A DNA stretch of 60,586 bases from Thermomucor indicae-seudaticae. Taxonomy: Eukaryota > Mucoromycota > Mucoromycetes > Mucorales > Lichtheimiaceae. A program made the translations under genes and the position numbers. Location of the stretch: positions 1-60,586 of the forward strand of contig JSYX01000021.1 in the NCBI GenBank assembly GCA_000787465.1, in the 5' to 3' direction. The notes below the pieces were generated by a model. That model saw nothing but the letters and a program-made list of their open reading frames with translations, was not told where the DNA came from and did no database searches. Below, piece after piece: positions 1 through 11,869 of the stretch; the stretch's first letter is position 1, and each line of letters opens with the position of its first letter.

Positions 1-1237
1 AGAAGTCCGCTAATTCGGATAAAGTACGATCCGATCAGTTACCAAGATCTGGAACAAGTCGAATAACATAAGGCAAAACGACAGATTTATTGTATAAACG
101 TTATCCTGCAATACCGGTCATGAAAAGTATATAAATAGGACCTTTCTTTGTAGTCAATGTCAGGAGATCTCTCATTGAGAATAAACACCCGGCTGCGCAG
201 ACTCACTGCACTCAGTCTTACCTTTTCTCTTGTTTTCATATAACTTGAACGATACGACACCATCACAATCACCTTGGTGTGTGGCTTTCATTCTTAGTTC
301 CAACAACTGCTGTACCCACTTGCAGATATCATAGCTTCTACAAAACGTCCACCGGCTCAACAAGAGAGTAAAAGCCTTTGCAGGGTTCAACCACGAAGCG
401 TCTTATGATCACGTCTCTTGATTCGCTTGACCAAATTTCATGCCTCGAAATGCAACCCTTTCAATCCAACTTTTGCGACCTTTTAATGAATATCCACCGG
501 CGCTTCACGTTGCAGGCCAAGTCGTTGAATTGTCACCAAATTGGCGGCGATCCGAATTCGATGTACTATATTTCGATATAACGATCCATTCGGTTATTTT
601 TTATTTACATTGAGCGCCCATTGTATGAACCGAATAAGGATCATGACCCCATTGGCAGCTCTCTATGTTCCGTCGTGATACCAGCCATGGCTACTAACAA
701 CATGGCGGCATCAACGGTCATTATGCAGAATGACCACAAAAATACTCAATCCTGGCGACCACCCCCAGGATCGGCGGAGGCTGCACGGAGCAGTTTTCAT
801 TTAAAAACGACTTTTACTGACTTGTTTTCATAGCCTTCAGGCTGGTAAGGGCAAAATAATTAAGTGCGAACAAATGACATACCGATTGTTGTACTACTGC
901 TCGAAACATTTTTTTGCAGGAACCAAAGCCCCAGCAACCATTTGCTATCCACGTCTGTGTGCAAAACTTTTGTCGCTGAATTGCAGCAAAACTGAATTCT
1001 TTGATTGACGCAAAAAAAAAGAAAAGTTTCCTGCGCAAAGGAAAAAAATAGCAACTCAGTATTTTTTTGCAGTATATCCAAACGCCATGGCTATCCGCCA
1101 GAGCGCGTCATGGCCTGGGCGGCGGCGGCGCGGGGACCCCCCCCCAATTCGGGCAAAAGTGGGGCAATTTTCATTCGTGTTTTTCAAATTAGGTGATCCC
1201 GCTTTTTCCCTTTTGTTTTCTCATTTCCACTGCGACG
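1..1237. other. Intergenic, left edge to calmodulin
   Basis: No convincing gene is seen. The short open frames here have no recognisable domain and no splice-supported extension. A GC-rich tract with runs of C and CGG lies near 1095-1150, just upstream of the calmodulin start, and may belong to its promoter or 5' UTR. Confidence 0.5.
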
Positions 1238-1884
1238 ATGGTATGATCTTGACCTTGGTCGGCTCAAGATGACACGGAATAATGCTCATGTTTTTTCACA
1301 TTAGGCCGATCAACTCACAGATGAACAAATCGCTGAATACCGCGAGGCTTTCCAGCTTTTCGACAAGGATGGCGATGGTAGCATCACCGCTCGCGAGCTT
1401 GGTGTCGTCTTGCGATCTTTTGGCATGAACCCGAGTGATGCCGAACTCCAGGACATGGTACGTTCTCTCTCTCTCACCTTGTTCGGCACGGGCACCGTTG
1501 GCTAAAACAGGGGAAACGAAAAAGGTCAACGACGTCGACGCAGACGGTAACGGAACCATTGATTTCCAAGAATTCCTCGGCCTTGTCAAGAACCTCAAAT
1601 CTGAAAATGAAGCAGACGATCTCAAGGAAGCATTCCGGTGAGTTGAACGTTGAAAAAGAAAGAGAGACACAGAATATGAGCCACCAACCAGCCATCGATA
1701 TGACAGTGTGTTTGATGCGGACGGTAACGGCTTGATCGACCGTGATGAACTGCAAAAGGTCATGGCCTCGTTGAACGAGACCCTGACGGAGGAGGAATTG
1801 GAAGCCATGATTCGGGAGGCGGACACGAATGGTGATGGAAAGATCAGTTTCGAAGAATTCAAGAGAATGATGGGCGACAAATAA
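1238..1884 (+). CDS. Calmodulin
   Basis: Calmodulin is the small cytosolic Ca2+ sensor that binds and activates kinases, phosphatases and pumps. Exons are 1238-1240, 1305-1457, 1525-1637 and 1707-1884, giving 148 residues, the family's normal length. The first coding exon is only the ATG, followed directly by a GTATGA donor; the protein then reads [12 protein letters not shown]. Four EF-hand loops are visible: [36 protein letters not shown] and [12 protein letters not shown]. Each has Asp at position 1 and Glu at position 12, so all four should bind Ca2+. It ends MMGDK. The three introns are 64-69 bp and phases match. Identity is near certain; only the first three-base exon is inferred from the family rule and the splice sites. 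Confidence 0.97.
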
Positions 1885-2626
1885 TGATGCATCTTCCTAC
1901 TTCATCTTGCCTGCTTTTTGTATAACTAGTACTTGTTGCTTTTTTTTCTTCTCCGATATATATTTGCATCTCATTGTAATCTATACTTCTCTGAACTTGG
2001 GGACGTATGCTATGGAAGTAGTCGGCGGCAAAAAAGTACATCCTTTGGTAACGGATATCCAGTCAAGTAGAAGGATGGCTCATTGCGTCTGTCATTTGTG
2101 TTTCAGAGGATCTCCCGCCACAATGATAAATGATCTCATATCAACCGTCTTGGCCTTACTGAGAAAAAACGATGTATAGCATCGTTGTACAAGAATACTT
2201 TACAACTGTTGATAGCTCGAGATTTCTATGTGCAGTATTCGGTGACGTATTCCTGACGTCTTGATATGGCTTCTCGAGAGATACCCTGTTCGACATCCCT
2301 AGCACCAGACAACTTCTTTAGTGACCATGAAGCAAATCCAAAAAGACAATAGCACAGAGTTAAAATAAGCATTATAACTATCGCGTATTATACAAAAAAT
2401 GCTCCTAGATGCGCGTTTGCACTGAGTGGATAATGCAAGCTATTCACGACTTGCAAAAGATATGACATGCTGTATAGTCCATGTTTGAGGCAGCAGAATA
2501 TACAAGAGAAAAAAAGTAGGCCCTTTATTTTGGCATGATCCATACCAACAGATTGGTTTCCATAGATTAATCTTCGAAAAAAAATCATAGATGCGGGACT
2601 TTTTGCCTGATCTGTTCCCGAAAGCA
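1885..2626. other. Intergenic between calmodulin and the THI6-type gene
   Basis: This holds the calmodulin 3' UTR and the THI6-type promoter. It is AT-rich. I see no gene and no sequence resembling the conserved loops of a TPP riboswitch, which some fungal thiamine genes carry. Confidence 0.5.
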
Positions 2627-4536
2627 ATGGCTCGAAAACAAGTCGACTACTCGCTGTATCTCGTCACAGACTCGTCTCTCGTACCTGCAGGTTCGACCCT
2701 TTTAACCCAAGTCGAAAAAGCCATCCAAGGAGGCACCACCATCGTCCAGCTGCGCGAAAAGAATCTGGACACCGGCGCGTTTGTCTCATTAGCACTGCAA
2801 ATCAAGCAGCTCACCCAAAAGTACAATGTCCCCCTGATCATCAACGACCGCATCGATGTCGCTATGGCCATTGACGCCGACGGCGTGCACATTGGACAGG
2901 ACGACATGCCACTGAGTCACGCACGCGCCATGCTCGGTCACAACAAAATCATTGGCGTCTCGGTCAACACCATCCAGGAAGCCGGGGCCGCCATCCGCGG
3001 TGGTGCTGATTACCTCGGTATCGGTGCCGTCTGGGATACGGCTACCAAAAAGCTGACAAAGGCGACTCTGGGTATTTCCGGTGTAAAAGGTTCCATCACC
3101 CTCTTTCCTACTCCGGGCAACCTGGTAGTAGTAATCCCTTTTTTCCTCTTTTTTTACAGATATCTTGCAGTCCATCAAAGACAAGCCTGTCCCAACCGTA
3201 GCCATTGGCGGCGTCAAGCTGGAGAACAGCAGAGATCTCTTGGTAGGCTCCGGTGACTCCTCGATCTGTCTTTCTGGCCTGGCCATCGTCTCGGCTATCA
3301 TGGCCGCCCAAGACCCGACGCTGACTTGCCGAGAATTCCGTCGTGTGATCCGCGAAAGCTTTGTGACCCTCGGTGTAAAACCACCGCACGCAGTATTCGA
3401 CGTTGTCAACTATGCAGTCAAGGCGGCCGCCAACGTGAAGCGCACAGGTCCCATGGTCCATCATATCACAAGTATGTTGTTGTCCTAGCGCTTTGATTCC
3501 ATCTCGTTTTTGCTGATCTTCAAAGTGCTTGCTCAGATTACGTCGTCATTAATGATAATGCAAACGCTACCTTGGCTGTGGGTAAGCGGCTGACGATGGA
3601 TTTCGCGCGAGTGACACAAACTCACCTTGTATCCACCCCAGGTGCGTCTCCTATTATGTCTACGAACCGCCAAGAACTCGATGACCTGGCCTCCGTCAAC
3701 GGTGCCATGGTCTTGAATATGGGGACACTCAATGATGTGGACACGATGGTTGAAGCAGCACAAGTCAATGCTCGTTACGGAAATCCAGTCGTGCTGGATC
3801 CAGTGGGCGGCGGTGCAACCGCGTTTAGAAAGCAAGTCGTCCATCGCTTCGTTTCCGAGTGTAAGCTGACCGTGATCAAGGGAAACACGGGCGAAATCCT
3901 GTCCATGGCCAACAGGGGCGGTCAATCACGCGGTGTCGACTCTGTGGGCGATAACGGTGGTGAAGAAAACGCTGTCGCTGCTGTCAAAGAACTCGCAAAG
4001 AAGTATGGTAAGCTTGGCATAAGGAAGGGGGGCGCCAATGGAGTGATTTACACACGGATTATTCGTTAGGTTGTGTTGTTGCCATGACCGGTCCAGTGGA
4101 CTACGTATCGGATGGTGAGAAAGTCTATGCGATTGAGAACGGAGATTCCTTGCTGGCATGTATCACTGGCAGCGGATGCATGGTCACATCCATTGTTGGC
4201 TGTTTCACTGCGGGTGAGTAAAAGCCCAATCCCCCATATATCTGTTTATCATGTCATCTCACATGATGATGCCAATAGCCAACCGTGACAACTATTTGCT
4301 GGCGACTGTGGCCGCGTAAGTTGAACAGTCAGGTTATGTATAAAGTCTCATCCATTACTGATCCCCCCCAATCCTAAAGTATTCTCGCTGTCACAATTGC
4401 TTCTGAGCTTGCTGTGAAGCGAAGCGATGTCAAGGGACCAGGAACTTTCCGCTCGGCTTTGATCGACGAACTTTACGCAATCTCGAATAACCCTGGCATC
4501 ATCGCCGACTATGCTAGAGTGCGGGCGATCTCTTGA
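2627..4536 (+). CDS. THI6: Bifunctional thiamine-phosphate synthase / hydroxyethylthiazole kinase (THI6-type)
   Basis: The N-terminal domain joins HMP-pyrophosphate to thiazole phosphate to make thiamine phosphate; the C-terminal domain phosphorylates hydroxyethylthiazole. Exons are 2627-3089, 3160-3471, 3537-3581, 3642-4007, 4070-4213, 4279-4315 and 4380-4536, giving 507 residues, close to yeast Thi6. The synthase half (about 1-220) shows TTIVQLREKN, the substrate-loop region GVHIGQDDMP and GADYLGIGAVW. The kinase half (from about 240) shows MVHHITNYVVINDNAN, DPVGGGATAFR, VIKGNTGEI and the GSGCM active-site segment. All six introns are GT-AG, 60-70 bp, with matching phases. I chose the ATG at 2627 because MARKQVDYSLYLVTD starts like the family; an in-frame codon at 2591 would add 12 residues. 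It pairs functionally with the THI20-type gene at 22.4-24.4 kb. Confidence 0.96.
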
Positions 4537-4612
4537 TATATATATATATATATACCGTTCAAGATCATCTCTTTTATTGTACAGTATTTTGTGTAAAACA
4601 TAAAGTTAGATA
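4537..4612. repeat. (TA)n microsatellite at convergent 3' ends
   Basis: A run of TA dinucleotides (about 4535-4553) overlaps the THI6-type stop codon. It sits in the 76-bp gap between two convergent genes, so their 3' UTRs probably overlap. Confidence 0.7.
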
Positions 4613-5872
4613 TTACAGTTTACCTAACCGACTAGCACCGTCAATGCGAATGGTTTCACCACTTAGCATGCCGTTCTCAATAATATGACAAGCCAAAGCA
4701 GCAAACTCGTGAGGTCGTCCCATGCGTTCGGGGAAGATCGTGTCCTTCAAGATCTGCTTCTTTGCCTTCTCGTTCATCATGGCTGTCATGTTGGTTTCTA
4801 AAAGAGAGGGCCTATTGAGTAAGGATGGGCAACACCCTTGCTTTTGTACCAAAAAAGAAACTTGCCAAACATGCCCGGTGCGATGGTCATCACACGGATA
4901 CCAGCCGGTGCCAGATCGCGAGCCATGGGTAAAGTCATGGACGCGACACCACCCTTGGATGCCGAATAAGCGACTTGGCCAGCCTGACCGTCCTGGTATG
5001 CAACAGACGCAGTATTAATGATCACACCACGTTCACCTTACAAAGAGGAGAACCAGTTTCAATAACAATCATCCCCCAAAAACCTACTCCTTTCTTTCTT
5101 ACCATCATCCGTGAACGCGTCTTGATTCGCCATCACTTGCGCAACCTGCCGGCACACATTAAAAGTACCAATCAAATTCACACGTACAGTAAACTCAAAA
5201 AGGTCCAAGGTCATCGTATGCGCAGTGCTGCCTCGCCGTGCAATCTAGCCTCATTTCAAACTTTTCGTTTGATTGACTTCTTTTTCTCGTTGCCCTCTCC
5301 GTCTTATATTACCTTGGCTGCGCTCGCAACGCCACCACAGTTAATCACACCAGCAATCCTTCCAAAGCGAGCCACAGTTTTTTCAATAGCAACTCGGACA
5401 GCTTCCTGTTACGAAAAAATACGTCAACTCTTTGCTCGTTGTTGCTAATGGATGCCCATTTTCTTTTTTACCTCGGAAGTGACGTCCACCTTGCCAGGAG
5501 CAAACGCCTTGTCACCCAGTCTCTGAGCGAGTTCTTGTCTACGTACGCCACCCGCAGTTTTCAAAACAAGGCTCATCAGAGAACCCGCTTGAATCGAAAA
5601 ACACTTACGCCCCCTCGTCGTTCAAATCAAATATCTACATATACGTAGCAGAAACTAAATTGGGCTTATAGACCTTGAAAGCGGAACTCCAGGCACACAC
5701 TTACTGCCACGTTAGCGCCCCGGTTGATCAATTCTTTCACCGTTGCTTCTCCAAGACCACTCGCACTGTATGTACCACTGGTTTGTTATGCAAAACCAGA
5801 AAAGAGAGAAACTCAACGTGTGTCAATCTCATACCCGCCAGTGACAATGAATGTGTTGGACTTGATCTGCAT
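4613..5872 (-). CDS. 3-hydroxyacyl-CoA dehydrogenase type 2-like SDR (HSD17B10 family)
   Basis: An NAD-dependent short-chain dehydrogenase resembling mitochondrial HSD17B10, which acts in branched-chain amino-acid and fatty-acid oxidation. Exons in transcript order are 5835-5872, 5705-5765, 5609-5634, 5472-5538, 5313-5405, 5103-5244, 4862-5036 and 4613-4811, giving 266 residues, the family length. Visible motifs: nucleotide-binding TGGASGLG, VAIFDLND after the second strand (the Asp specifies NAD), the NCGG strand, catalytic Ser in INTASV, and Tyr/Lys in YSASKGG followed by [16 protein letters not shown]. The 26-nt third exon supplies the cofactor Asp. The last intron could be read with a GC donor, but GT at 4861 with an acceptor ending at 4812 gives a family-like [13 protein letters not shown] see no strong cleaved presequence, as in the animal enzyme. 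Confidence 0.94.
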
Positions 5873-6459
5873 TGTGCGATTTCAATAAAAGAAAAAAAGG
5901 AACGAGCGGAAAAGACGTGATTATGCTGACATACTGCTTATTTGCAACGAAGAAATTCACATGATGGCGTTTCCGACGGCGCGCGTATTGCCGCGCGAAT
6001 TTGACCTCTTCTGCACAGGTACCTGTGGCATCAACGACACCGCGCCCACGGAACATGTGAACATGTGTGTGTGTGCGTGTGGCTACAAAGTGCTATTGTT
6101 TGACTTGGCTAATAACAACAACATCAAATGGTGTGTGTGTGTCAAAGGCAATTACAAGTCATCGGCCGATAATGCAGTTGTCTCTATTGTCACAGTACAA
6201 GATCATATCTGGCTCTGTCTGCATGCATGCATGCATATCTTTATTGAAAAAAAGCCCCTCACTCTCCCTTACGCATCCAAATGATGATAATAATTGACCT
6301 AAAAGCGAACGCGGAGTGCTGTTCCGGGGAACAGTGGTTAAAGTCCGAGTCACCAACAACAATTTGCGCGCGCGCTGCTCTGTGGAACCCGCAGATCATT
6401 TCAAATTCTTTGCTTGCCCGCACTTTCTTGATGGTGTCATCGTCTGACAAAAAAAAGCG
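5873..6459. other. Divergent promoter region with GT and TGCA repeats
   Basis: This 587-bp gap separates the dehydrogenase (leftward) from the Ca2+-ATPase (rightward), so it should hold both promoters. It contains (GT)n tracts near 6064-6080 and 6129-6142, and a TGCATGCA repeat near 6220-6236. Short open frames here look like chance. Confidence 0.5.
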
Positions 6460-9400
6460 ATGGCAACTGAAATGCTACTCCAAGTAACAACCACGCCATC
6501 CGCTAAGGCCGCCAGACAGACCATCCAGCAGGTCTCCACAGAACTAAACACGGACCCCACAAACGGTCTCAAGCAGGCAGACGTCCAGGGCCTGCGCGCG
6601 ATCTATGGCTGGAACGATCTTGAAAAGACCGAAGACGAATCCATCTTGACCAAGTTCCTGAAATCCTTCACGGAGAATCCTCTCATTTTGCTCCTCCTCG
6701 GTTCAGCCCTCGTATCGTTGCTCATGGGCCAGATGGACGATGCCCTGAGCATAACCATGGTGCGTCTCACCTCATATTTATCTTTTCATCCATATAGAAT
6801 AACCTCGTTTTCTGTTTGGCCCACCCACCAAAGGCTATCGTGATCGTCATGACAGGTAGAAAGACGACGTGCCCTTCCTTCCTTCCTTTTCGTCTAGTTG
6901 ACTGAAAACTTCCTTTTTTTTCCTCCAAGTTGCCTTTGTCCAAGAGTATCGATCCGAAAAAAGTCTCGAAGCACTGAATAAGCTAGTGCCTCATTACTGT
7001 CACCTCGTCAGGCAAGTTTACCAGAATAAAAAGAGTAGCACGCAAAAGTTTTTATCAACAACTTCATGTAGGGACGGCCAAGTCTACACGGTATTGGCAA
7101 GCGAACTTGTTCCAGGAGACCTCGTTCGTTTCAGCACAGGTGATCGGATACCAGCCGACTGTCGTCTCGTGACGGTAAGCTTGCCTTGTCGAGTCACTCC
7201 TCCCTTGATATTGATTTCCTCAGTAAAGGCAGTCGACTTGGAAATTGACGAGTCCAACTTGACAGGCGAAAACAAACCGAGACGCAAAATAGTGGATGCG
7301 ATCAATGCAGATGCGTATGCTGAGCTGGCATTATCGGAACGAGATAATATCGCATTTATGGGCACCCTTGTGCGGAATGGTACGTAGAACGCTTGTGCTT
7401 TGTACATGCCACATGAGGGCTAACAAGCTACGATCAAAGGCTATGGTTCTGGTTTGGTTGTCGCTACTGGAAAAAGTACAGAATTCGGCCATGTCTTTGA
7501 GTTGATGCAGCAGGTCATACCACTACCTTGAAATTAATGAAAAAAAAAAAAAGAAAGCTGATCGTGACGCCTCATTTATATAGGTGGAAAACAGAAAGAC
7601 GCCTCTCCAGATGAGCATGAATGAACTAGGCAAACAGTTATCCTTGCTTTCCTTTGGGATCATTGCTGTGATTGTCCTGATAGGTCTGATACAGAAACGT
7701 CAATGGCTGGAAATGTTTACCATTGGAGGCAAGATCTCTCTCTCTCTCTCTCTGTGCTCATAGTCCTTTAAACGGCTCAGACCCATTGACTTTATCATAG
7801 TGAGTCTTGCTGTTGCTGCCATCCCAGAAGGTCTGCCGATCGTTGTCACCGTCACCTTGGCGTTAGGTGTGCTTCGGATGGCTAACAGAAAGGCTATCGT
7901 CAAGCAACTGCCGTCAGTCGAAACACTTGGCTCAGTCAACATCGTCTGCGCCGACAAGACAGGTAGATCGAATTCCGTTCGTGTATCTCTGTGACGGACA
8001 TTGACACAACTTCTGCTAGGAACTTTGACTCGTAATCAGATGACAGTGATAAAGATATTCACGTTGGAAAACCAGGAAATTTTCGACTATTACGAAAATC
8101 ATATTCCTCAGGACTTGCCAGACGCACTTCGGCACACGCTTCGGATCGGTAAGCGCGCCCAAATGATCTCTTTCCCCTCGTATAAGCTAAAATGTTACTT
8201 TAGGAAATCTGTGCAATAACGCATACATTGGTGAGGACGGAAAGTACATTGGTCAACCCACAGATATCGCACTTTTAGATGTTGTTCTCCGCTCTGGCTT
8301 AAAGGACGAACGTGAGGTTCGTGTTTCTTTCTTTTCCTTGCAATAGGTCGGTCGGACGGACGGACGTCTTTGTTTGACGCAGAAAGCTTAGGACTATGAA
8401 CGTCTTCATGAAGTTCCGTTTAACTCTGACCAAAAGTACATGATGGTCACGTGCAAAAGCAATAATTCCTCGGACGCGACGGTCTACAATTACTTTAAGG
8501 GCGCGACCGAGATCATTCTGGATAAATGCTCGAGTTATTATATCAACCGGCGAACCCAAGCGCCACTGACGGCTGCGCTGAAGGAAAATGTGATGCAGCA
8601 TGTGGCTGCGATGAGCTCGCACGGTCTGCGGGTGCTGTGCACTGCGTTTGGTGAAGGCACCGAGAACTTGTGTTTCACGGGATTTATGGCGGTGCACGAT
8701 CCCCCGCGCGCAGGTGTGGCCGAAGCGATCAAGAAGCTCCGACAAGGCGGCGTATCGATTGCGATGATCACGGGCGACTCTGAGGAGACAGCGTTGTCGA
8801 TTGCGCGTAAACTCGGGATCCCGTCCAACCCAAGCAAGGCAAGTTGCCTTACGGGCCGTGATATTGAGGCGATGAGTGAGCGCCAGCTCCAGGAGGTGAT
8901 CCGGACCGTGTCTGTTTTCGCTCGCACGACGCCCAAACACAAGTTGGCGATTGTCAAGGCGTATCAAGCGACGGGTGCGGTGGTGGCCATGACGGGCGAC
9001 GGCGTGAATGATGCGCCGGCACTGAAGATGGCCGACATTGGTATATCCATGGGCAAAAGCGGTACCGACGTCTCCAAAGAAGCTGCCGATATGATTCTTG
9101 TGGATGATGATATCTCTACCATCCTACATGCTATCGAAGAAGGTAATCATACTCTTTATTTTTTTCTCTTTCAATGACTAAAAGTCCTATGTTTAGGCAA
9201 ATCCATCTTTTACAATATTCAAAACTTTTTAACGTTTCAATTGAGTACTAGTATTTCTGCTCTGTCTCTCATTGCACTCTGCACGCTATTTGGATTGCCT
9301 ACGCCTCTGAATGCCATGCAAATCCTTTGGATCAGTAAGTACTCTGGAGTGCCTAAAGAGAGAGAGAGAGGACGGCGGGGTTGATTGATCGATCTATGTA

Positions 9401-10046
9401 GATATCATCATGGACGGACCACCTGCCCAATCGCTTGGGGTTGAACCTGTCGATCCTGGGATCATGAAGAAACCGCCACGCTCCAGGAACGCAAGTATTC
9501 TTACAACGCGCCTTGTGTCTCGTGTCTTGACAGCGGCACTGTTGGTTGTGTTGGGGACAATGTATATCTATATTTCTGGACTGGAGGACGGCGTCGTCAC
9601 CACTCGAGATGCTACCATGGTCAGTCCTTCCTTTCCCCCCCGTCGATCCTCATCCATTTTCTGAAGACTCACAAACTTGTGTAACTTAGACTTTTACGAC
9701 GTTTGTGTTCTTTGACATGTTTAATGCGTTAGCCTGTCGATCTGCAAGGAAGTCGATTTTCTCGATTGGCCTCTTTTCGAATCGCATGTTCAACTTTGCC
9801 GTCGGTGGATCGATCCTTTCTCAACTCCTGGTGATTTATACGCCCTTTCTGCAAGCCATTTTCCAGACCGAACCACTCTCTCTTTACGACCTGTCCAAGA
9901 TCATCCTTGTCTCCAGTTCTGTATTTATTGTGGATGAAATCAAAAAGTCTTTGGTAAAGCGTGGCAAGAACAAGGGCAATGGTCGCGTCACATATCAACA
10001 AGAAGAAGAAGAAGAAGACATTGACATTGCCAGCAACGCAGTTTAG
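6460..10046 (+). CDS. PMR1: Golgi Ca2+/Mn2+-transporting P-type ATPase (PMR1/SPCA)
   Basis: A type IIA P-type ATPase that loads Ca2+ and Mn2+ into the Golgi. First exons are 6460-6759, a 22-nt microexon 6834-6855, 6930-7011, 7072-7174, 7229-7379, 7440-7513 and 7584-7728; coding resumes at 7801. Motifs: [20 protein letters not shown] after M2, the DESNLTGE phosphatase loop, [18 protein letters not shown] in M4, CADKTGTLT (phosphorylated Asp; an intron splits the motif after DKT), KGATE in the nucleotide-binding domain, [27 protein letters not shown], and [18 protein letters not shown] in M6. These match SPCA better than SERCA, and the N-terminus is short. Introns 7012-7071 and 7729-7800 have GC donors; both joins restore strongly conserved sequence. 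It ends in an acidic Glu-rich tail, DIDIASNAV. Confidence 0.96.
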
Positions 10047-10133
10047 AAGCCACTCCCTGTTTTTCACAAACAAATAGACTGTACAGTATACCCACTTTTC
10101 TCTTCTCTTTGGGCGCCTTAATAAAACCAACTC

Positions 10134-11503
10134 TTAACCGACTCCATGATCAAGTAGGAAATTGGTGGCCCTCGTAAGGTCATTATCATTCTTCTCCAAG
10201 GCCTCTGCAGCCTGAGGCCGCGAGAAGCCCATGTTGACCAGCTCTTGGATGAGGTCTTCGGGTGCTGAATGAGGAGGGTGCGGTGGTACAGGTGGAGGTG
10301 GTGCAGCGACGGGTGAATTACTGCCGGAAACGGAATGATGCGGAGGTGTGGAAGGCTGCGAAGAAGAAGGAGCGGCCATGAGGGATGCAGCAACGACGCG
10401 TGGCGAGGTATGAGTCGAAGTCGGTGAACCGGTTTCCCGGAATGGTTTCGGTGGCAAAGCAGGTGGCGAAGAATGGCGCGGTGTTGTTGCGGCGGACGCT
10501 GCTGGATACGTGTGCTTCTGAGGCCGTGGCATGTTGGTTGTTGTTCCCTTTAACGTCCAATAGCCTGTTCAAAATTTTGAGAGGGGGGATGAGACAACGC
10601 CCATAAGCAAAGAGAGAGAGAGAGAGAGAGAGAGACAGGGCCAAACCTTCCGGAGGATATTGATGACGGTAGCTCGGTGATGATGTCTCAGGTCGAGGCG
10701 GCGGCTGCTGCTGTTGTTGGCCAAGGATAGACCGCAACGCCACGAGATCGTTTTCAGGTGGATCCCATGGATCCGGCGGGGCCAACCCGGGCTCAAACCG
10801 GTGATAATCCACTGCTGCAGCAGACGTCGTGGTGGTCTTTTTCGGACGACCAAGTTAGTGAAGCAAAAACCCCAGAGGATCCCTACTTGATCCCGTCGTC
10901 TTACTTTGTCAGACCCTTCTTCCTCCTCCTCCTCCTGCTGATTGTTCCTCGTTGTTGCATGGAGTGGTTCCGGCTGAAGTATACGCGTATCGGTGTCCAA
11001 GAAGCCAGGCGCAATCTTTCGAGCCGCCAGCTTTTGCCGCTTGACCTTTTCTTCCTCATACTCCTTGCGCCACTGCTCAAGTCGTTCTTCTTCGGCTCTC
11101 TGTAGCTTCCGCGCCGCTTCAATATCAGCCAGTGCTTCTCGTTCGACGCTAAACGGATACGCCGCCATCTGTTTTAACCATCGTCTGCATCAATACCCTC
11201 TCTCTCTCTCCAATCGCTCACACTCGTCGTCGTACCAGATTCGCAGCCGAATCCGCAACGGGAATCAACTCGGACGCAACCACAATCTGCCGCATCCCGA
11301 ACAACAAAAAATCAGTCGTTTATGCGCTGTCGCTTATCAATTAAAAACGCACTTGCTTCGGAAGCCGATAGTGAGGAGACACCATGACAGGAACATCCTG
11401 TAACAGTGAATAAATGGATCCTGGAAACATTGTCCAAGTGAGCAGCCATTGGACTGCCGCAGTTCTCTGAGGGCATGCACATGTATTTACCTTGATCGCC
11501 CAT
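10134..11503 (-). CDS. UBAP1-like ESCRT-I subunit (UMA-like N-terminus plus UBA domain)
   Basis: Probably an ESCRT-I subunit that sorts ubiquitinated cargo at endosomes. Exons in order are 11491-11503, 11353-11420, 11236-11286, 10905-11168, 10647-10836 and 10134-10564, giving 338 residues with all phases matching. The N-terminus (MGDQGSIYSLLQDVPVMV, then YPFSVEREALADIE) lines up with the UMA region of animal UBAP1 in its DVP motif, its aromatic/Phe-Ser-Leu/Val-Glu motif and the helix that follows. Next come a Glu/Arg coiled coil, a Pro/Ser/Gln-rich linker, and a C-terminal UBA domain (LIQELVNMGFSRPQAAEAL) ending LLDHGVG. Animal UBAP1 has a tandem UBA-like domain; here one is clear. The UBA call is firm. 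The UBAP1 call is my inference from the upstream exons. Without them the protein would appear to start at MAAYPFSV. Confidence 0.8.
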
Positions 11504-11869
11504 TTTGCTCTGACAGACGAGAACAAAGGGCTGAATTGGAGTTTCAAATTGGGTTTGGACGAAAAAACTCAGGTTCCCCACTTCAACTTCTAAGTGCTGC
11601 TTAGAACATGGATCTTTCCCCCCCCATGTGAACCTCTCCACAATCCTTGTCCAAAACTATCTATTAGCCATGGTGCATTGCCAGTCGTTATTTGCCCTCC
11701 AATATCACTCTGGCAAAAACATAATGTATTTGCGCTGAATGAAGGATATCTAAATCATCCTGCCTTTTGCCTTTTGCATTTCTCTATCCCCCCCAACATT
11801 GGCATCCAATGCAAGTGTGCTAAATCTCCATGCAATCTAATTTACTCGTGCACACACAAAACACAAGAC
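11504..11869. other. Intergenic between UBAP1-like and SET genes
   Basis: This should hold the 5' UTR and promoter of the UBAP1-like gene and the 3' UTR of the SET gene, both on the minus strand. An open minus-strand frame extends upstream of the UBAP1-like ATG to about 11641, so a longer N-terminus is possible but not needed. Confidence 0.45.

Noticed and set aside
2000..2626. TPP riboswitch upstream of the THI6-type gene
   Set aside because: No pair of the conserved CTGAGA and ACCTGA-like loops in the right spacing was found here or before the THI20-type gene.
3972..4068. Long read-through of THI6 exons as one protein
   Set aside because: The extension after KKYG has no homology and skips the GSGCM segment; a 62-bp intron with matching phase fits.
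4812..4866. GC-AG intron in the dehydrogenase gene
   Set aside because: A GT donor at 4861 with an acceptor ending at 4812 keeps frame and gives a better family match ([12 protein letters not shown]), so no GC donor is needed.
11312..11641. Minus-strand open frame as a separate 109-aa gene
   Set aside because: Its useful parts are explained by exons 1 and 2 of the UBAP1-like gene with GT-AG introns in matching phase; the rest of the frame is intron or UTR.
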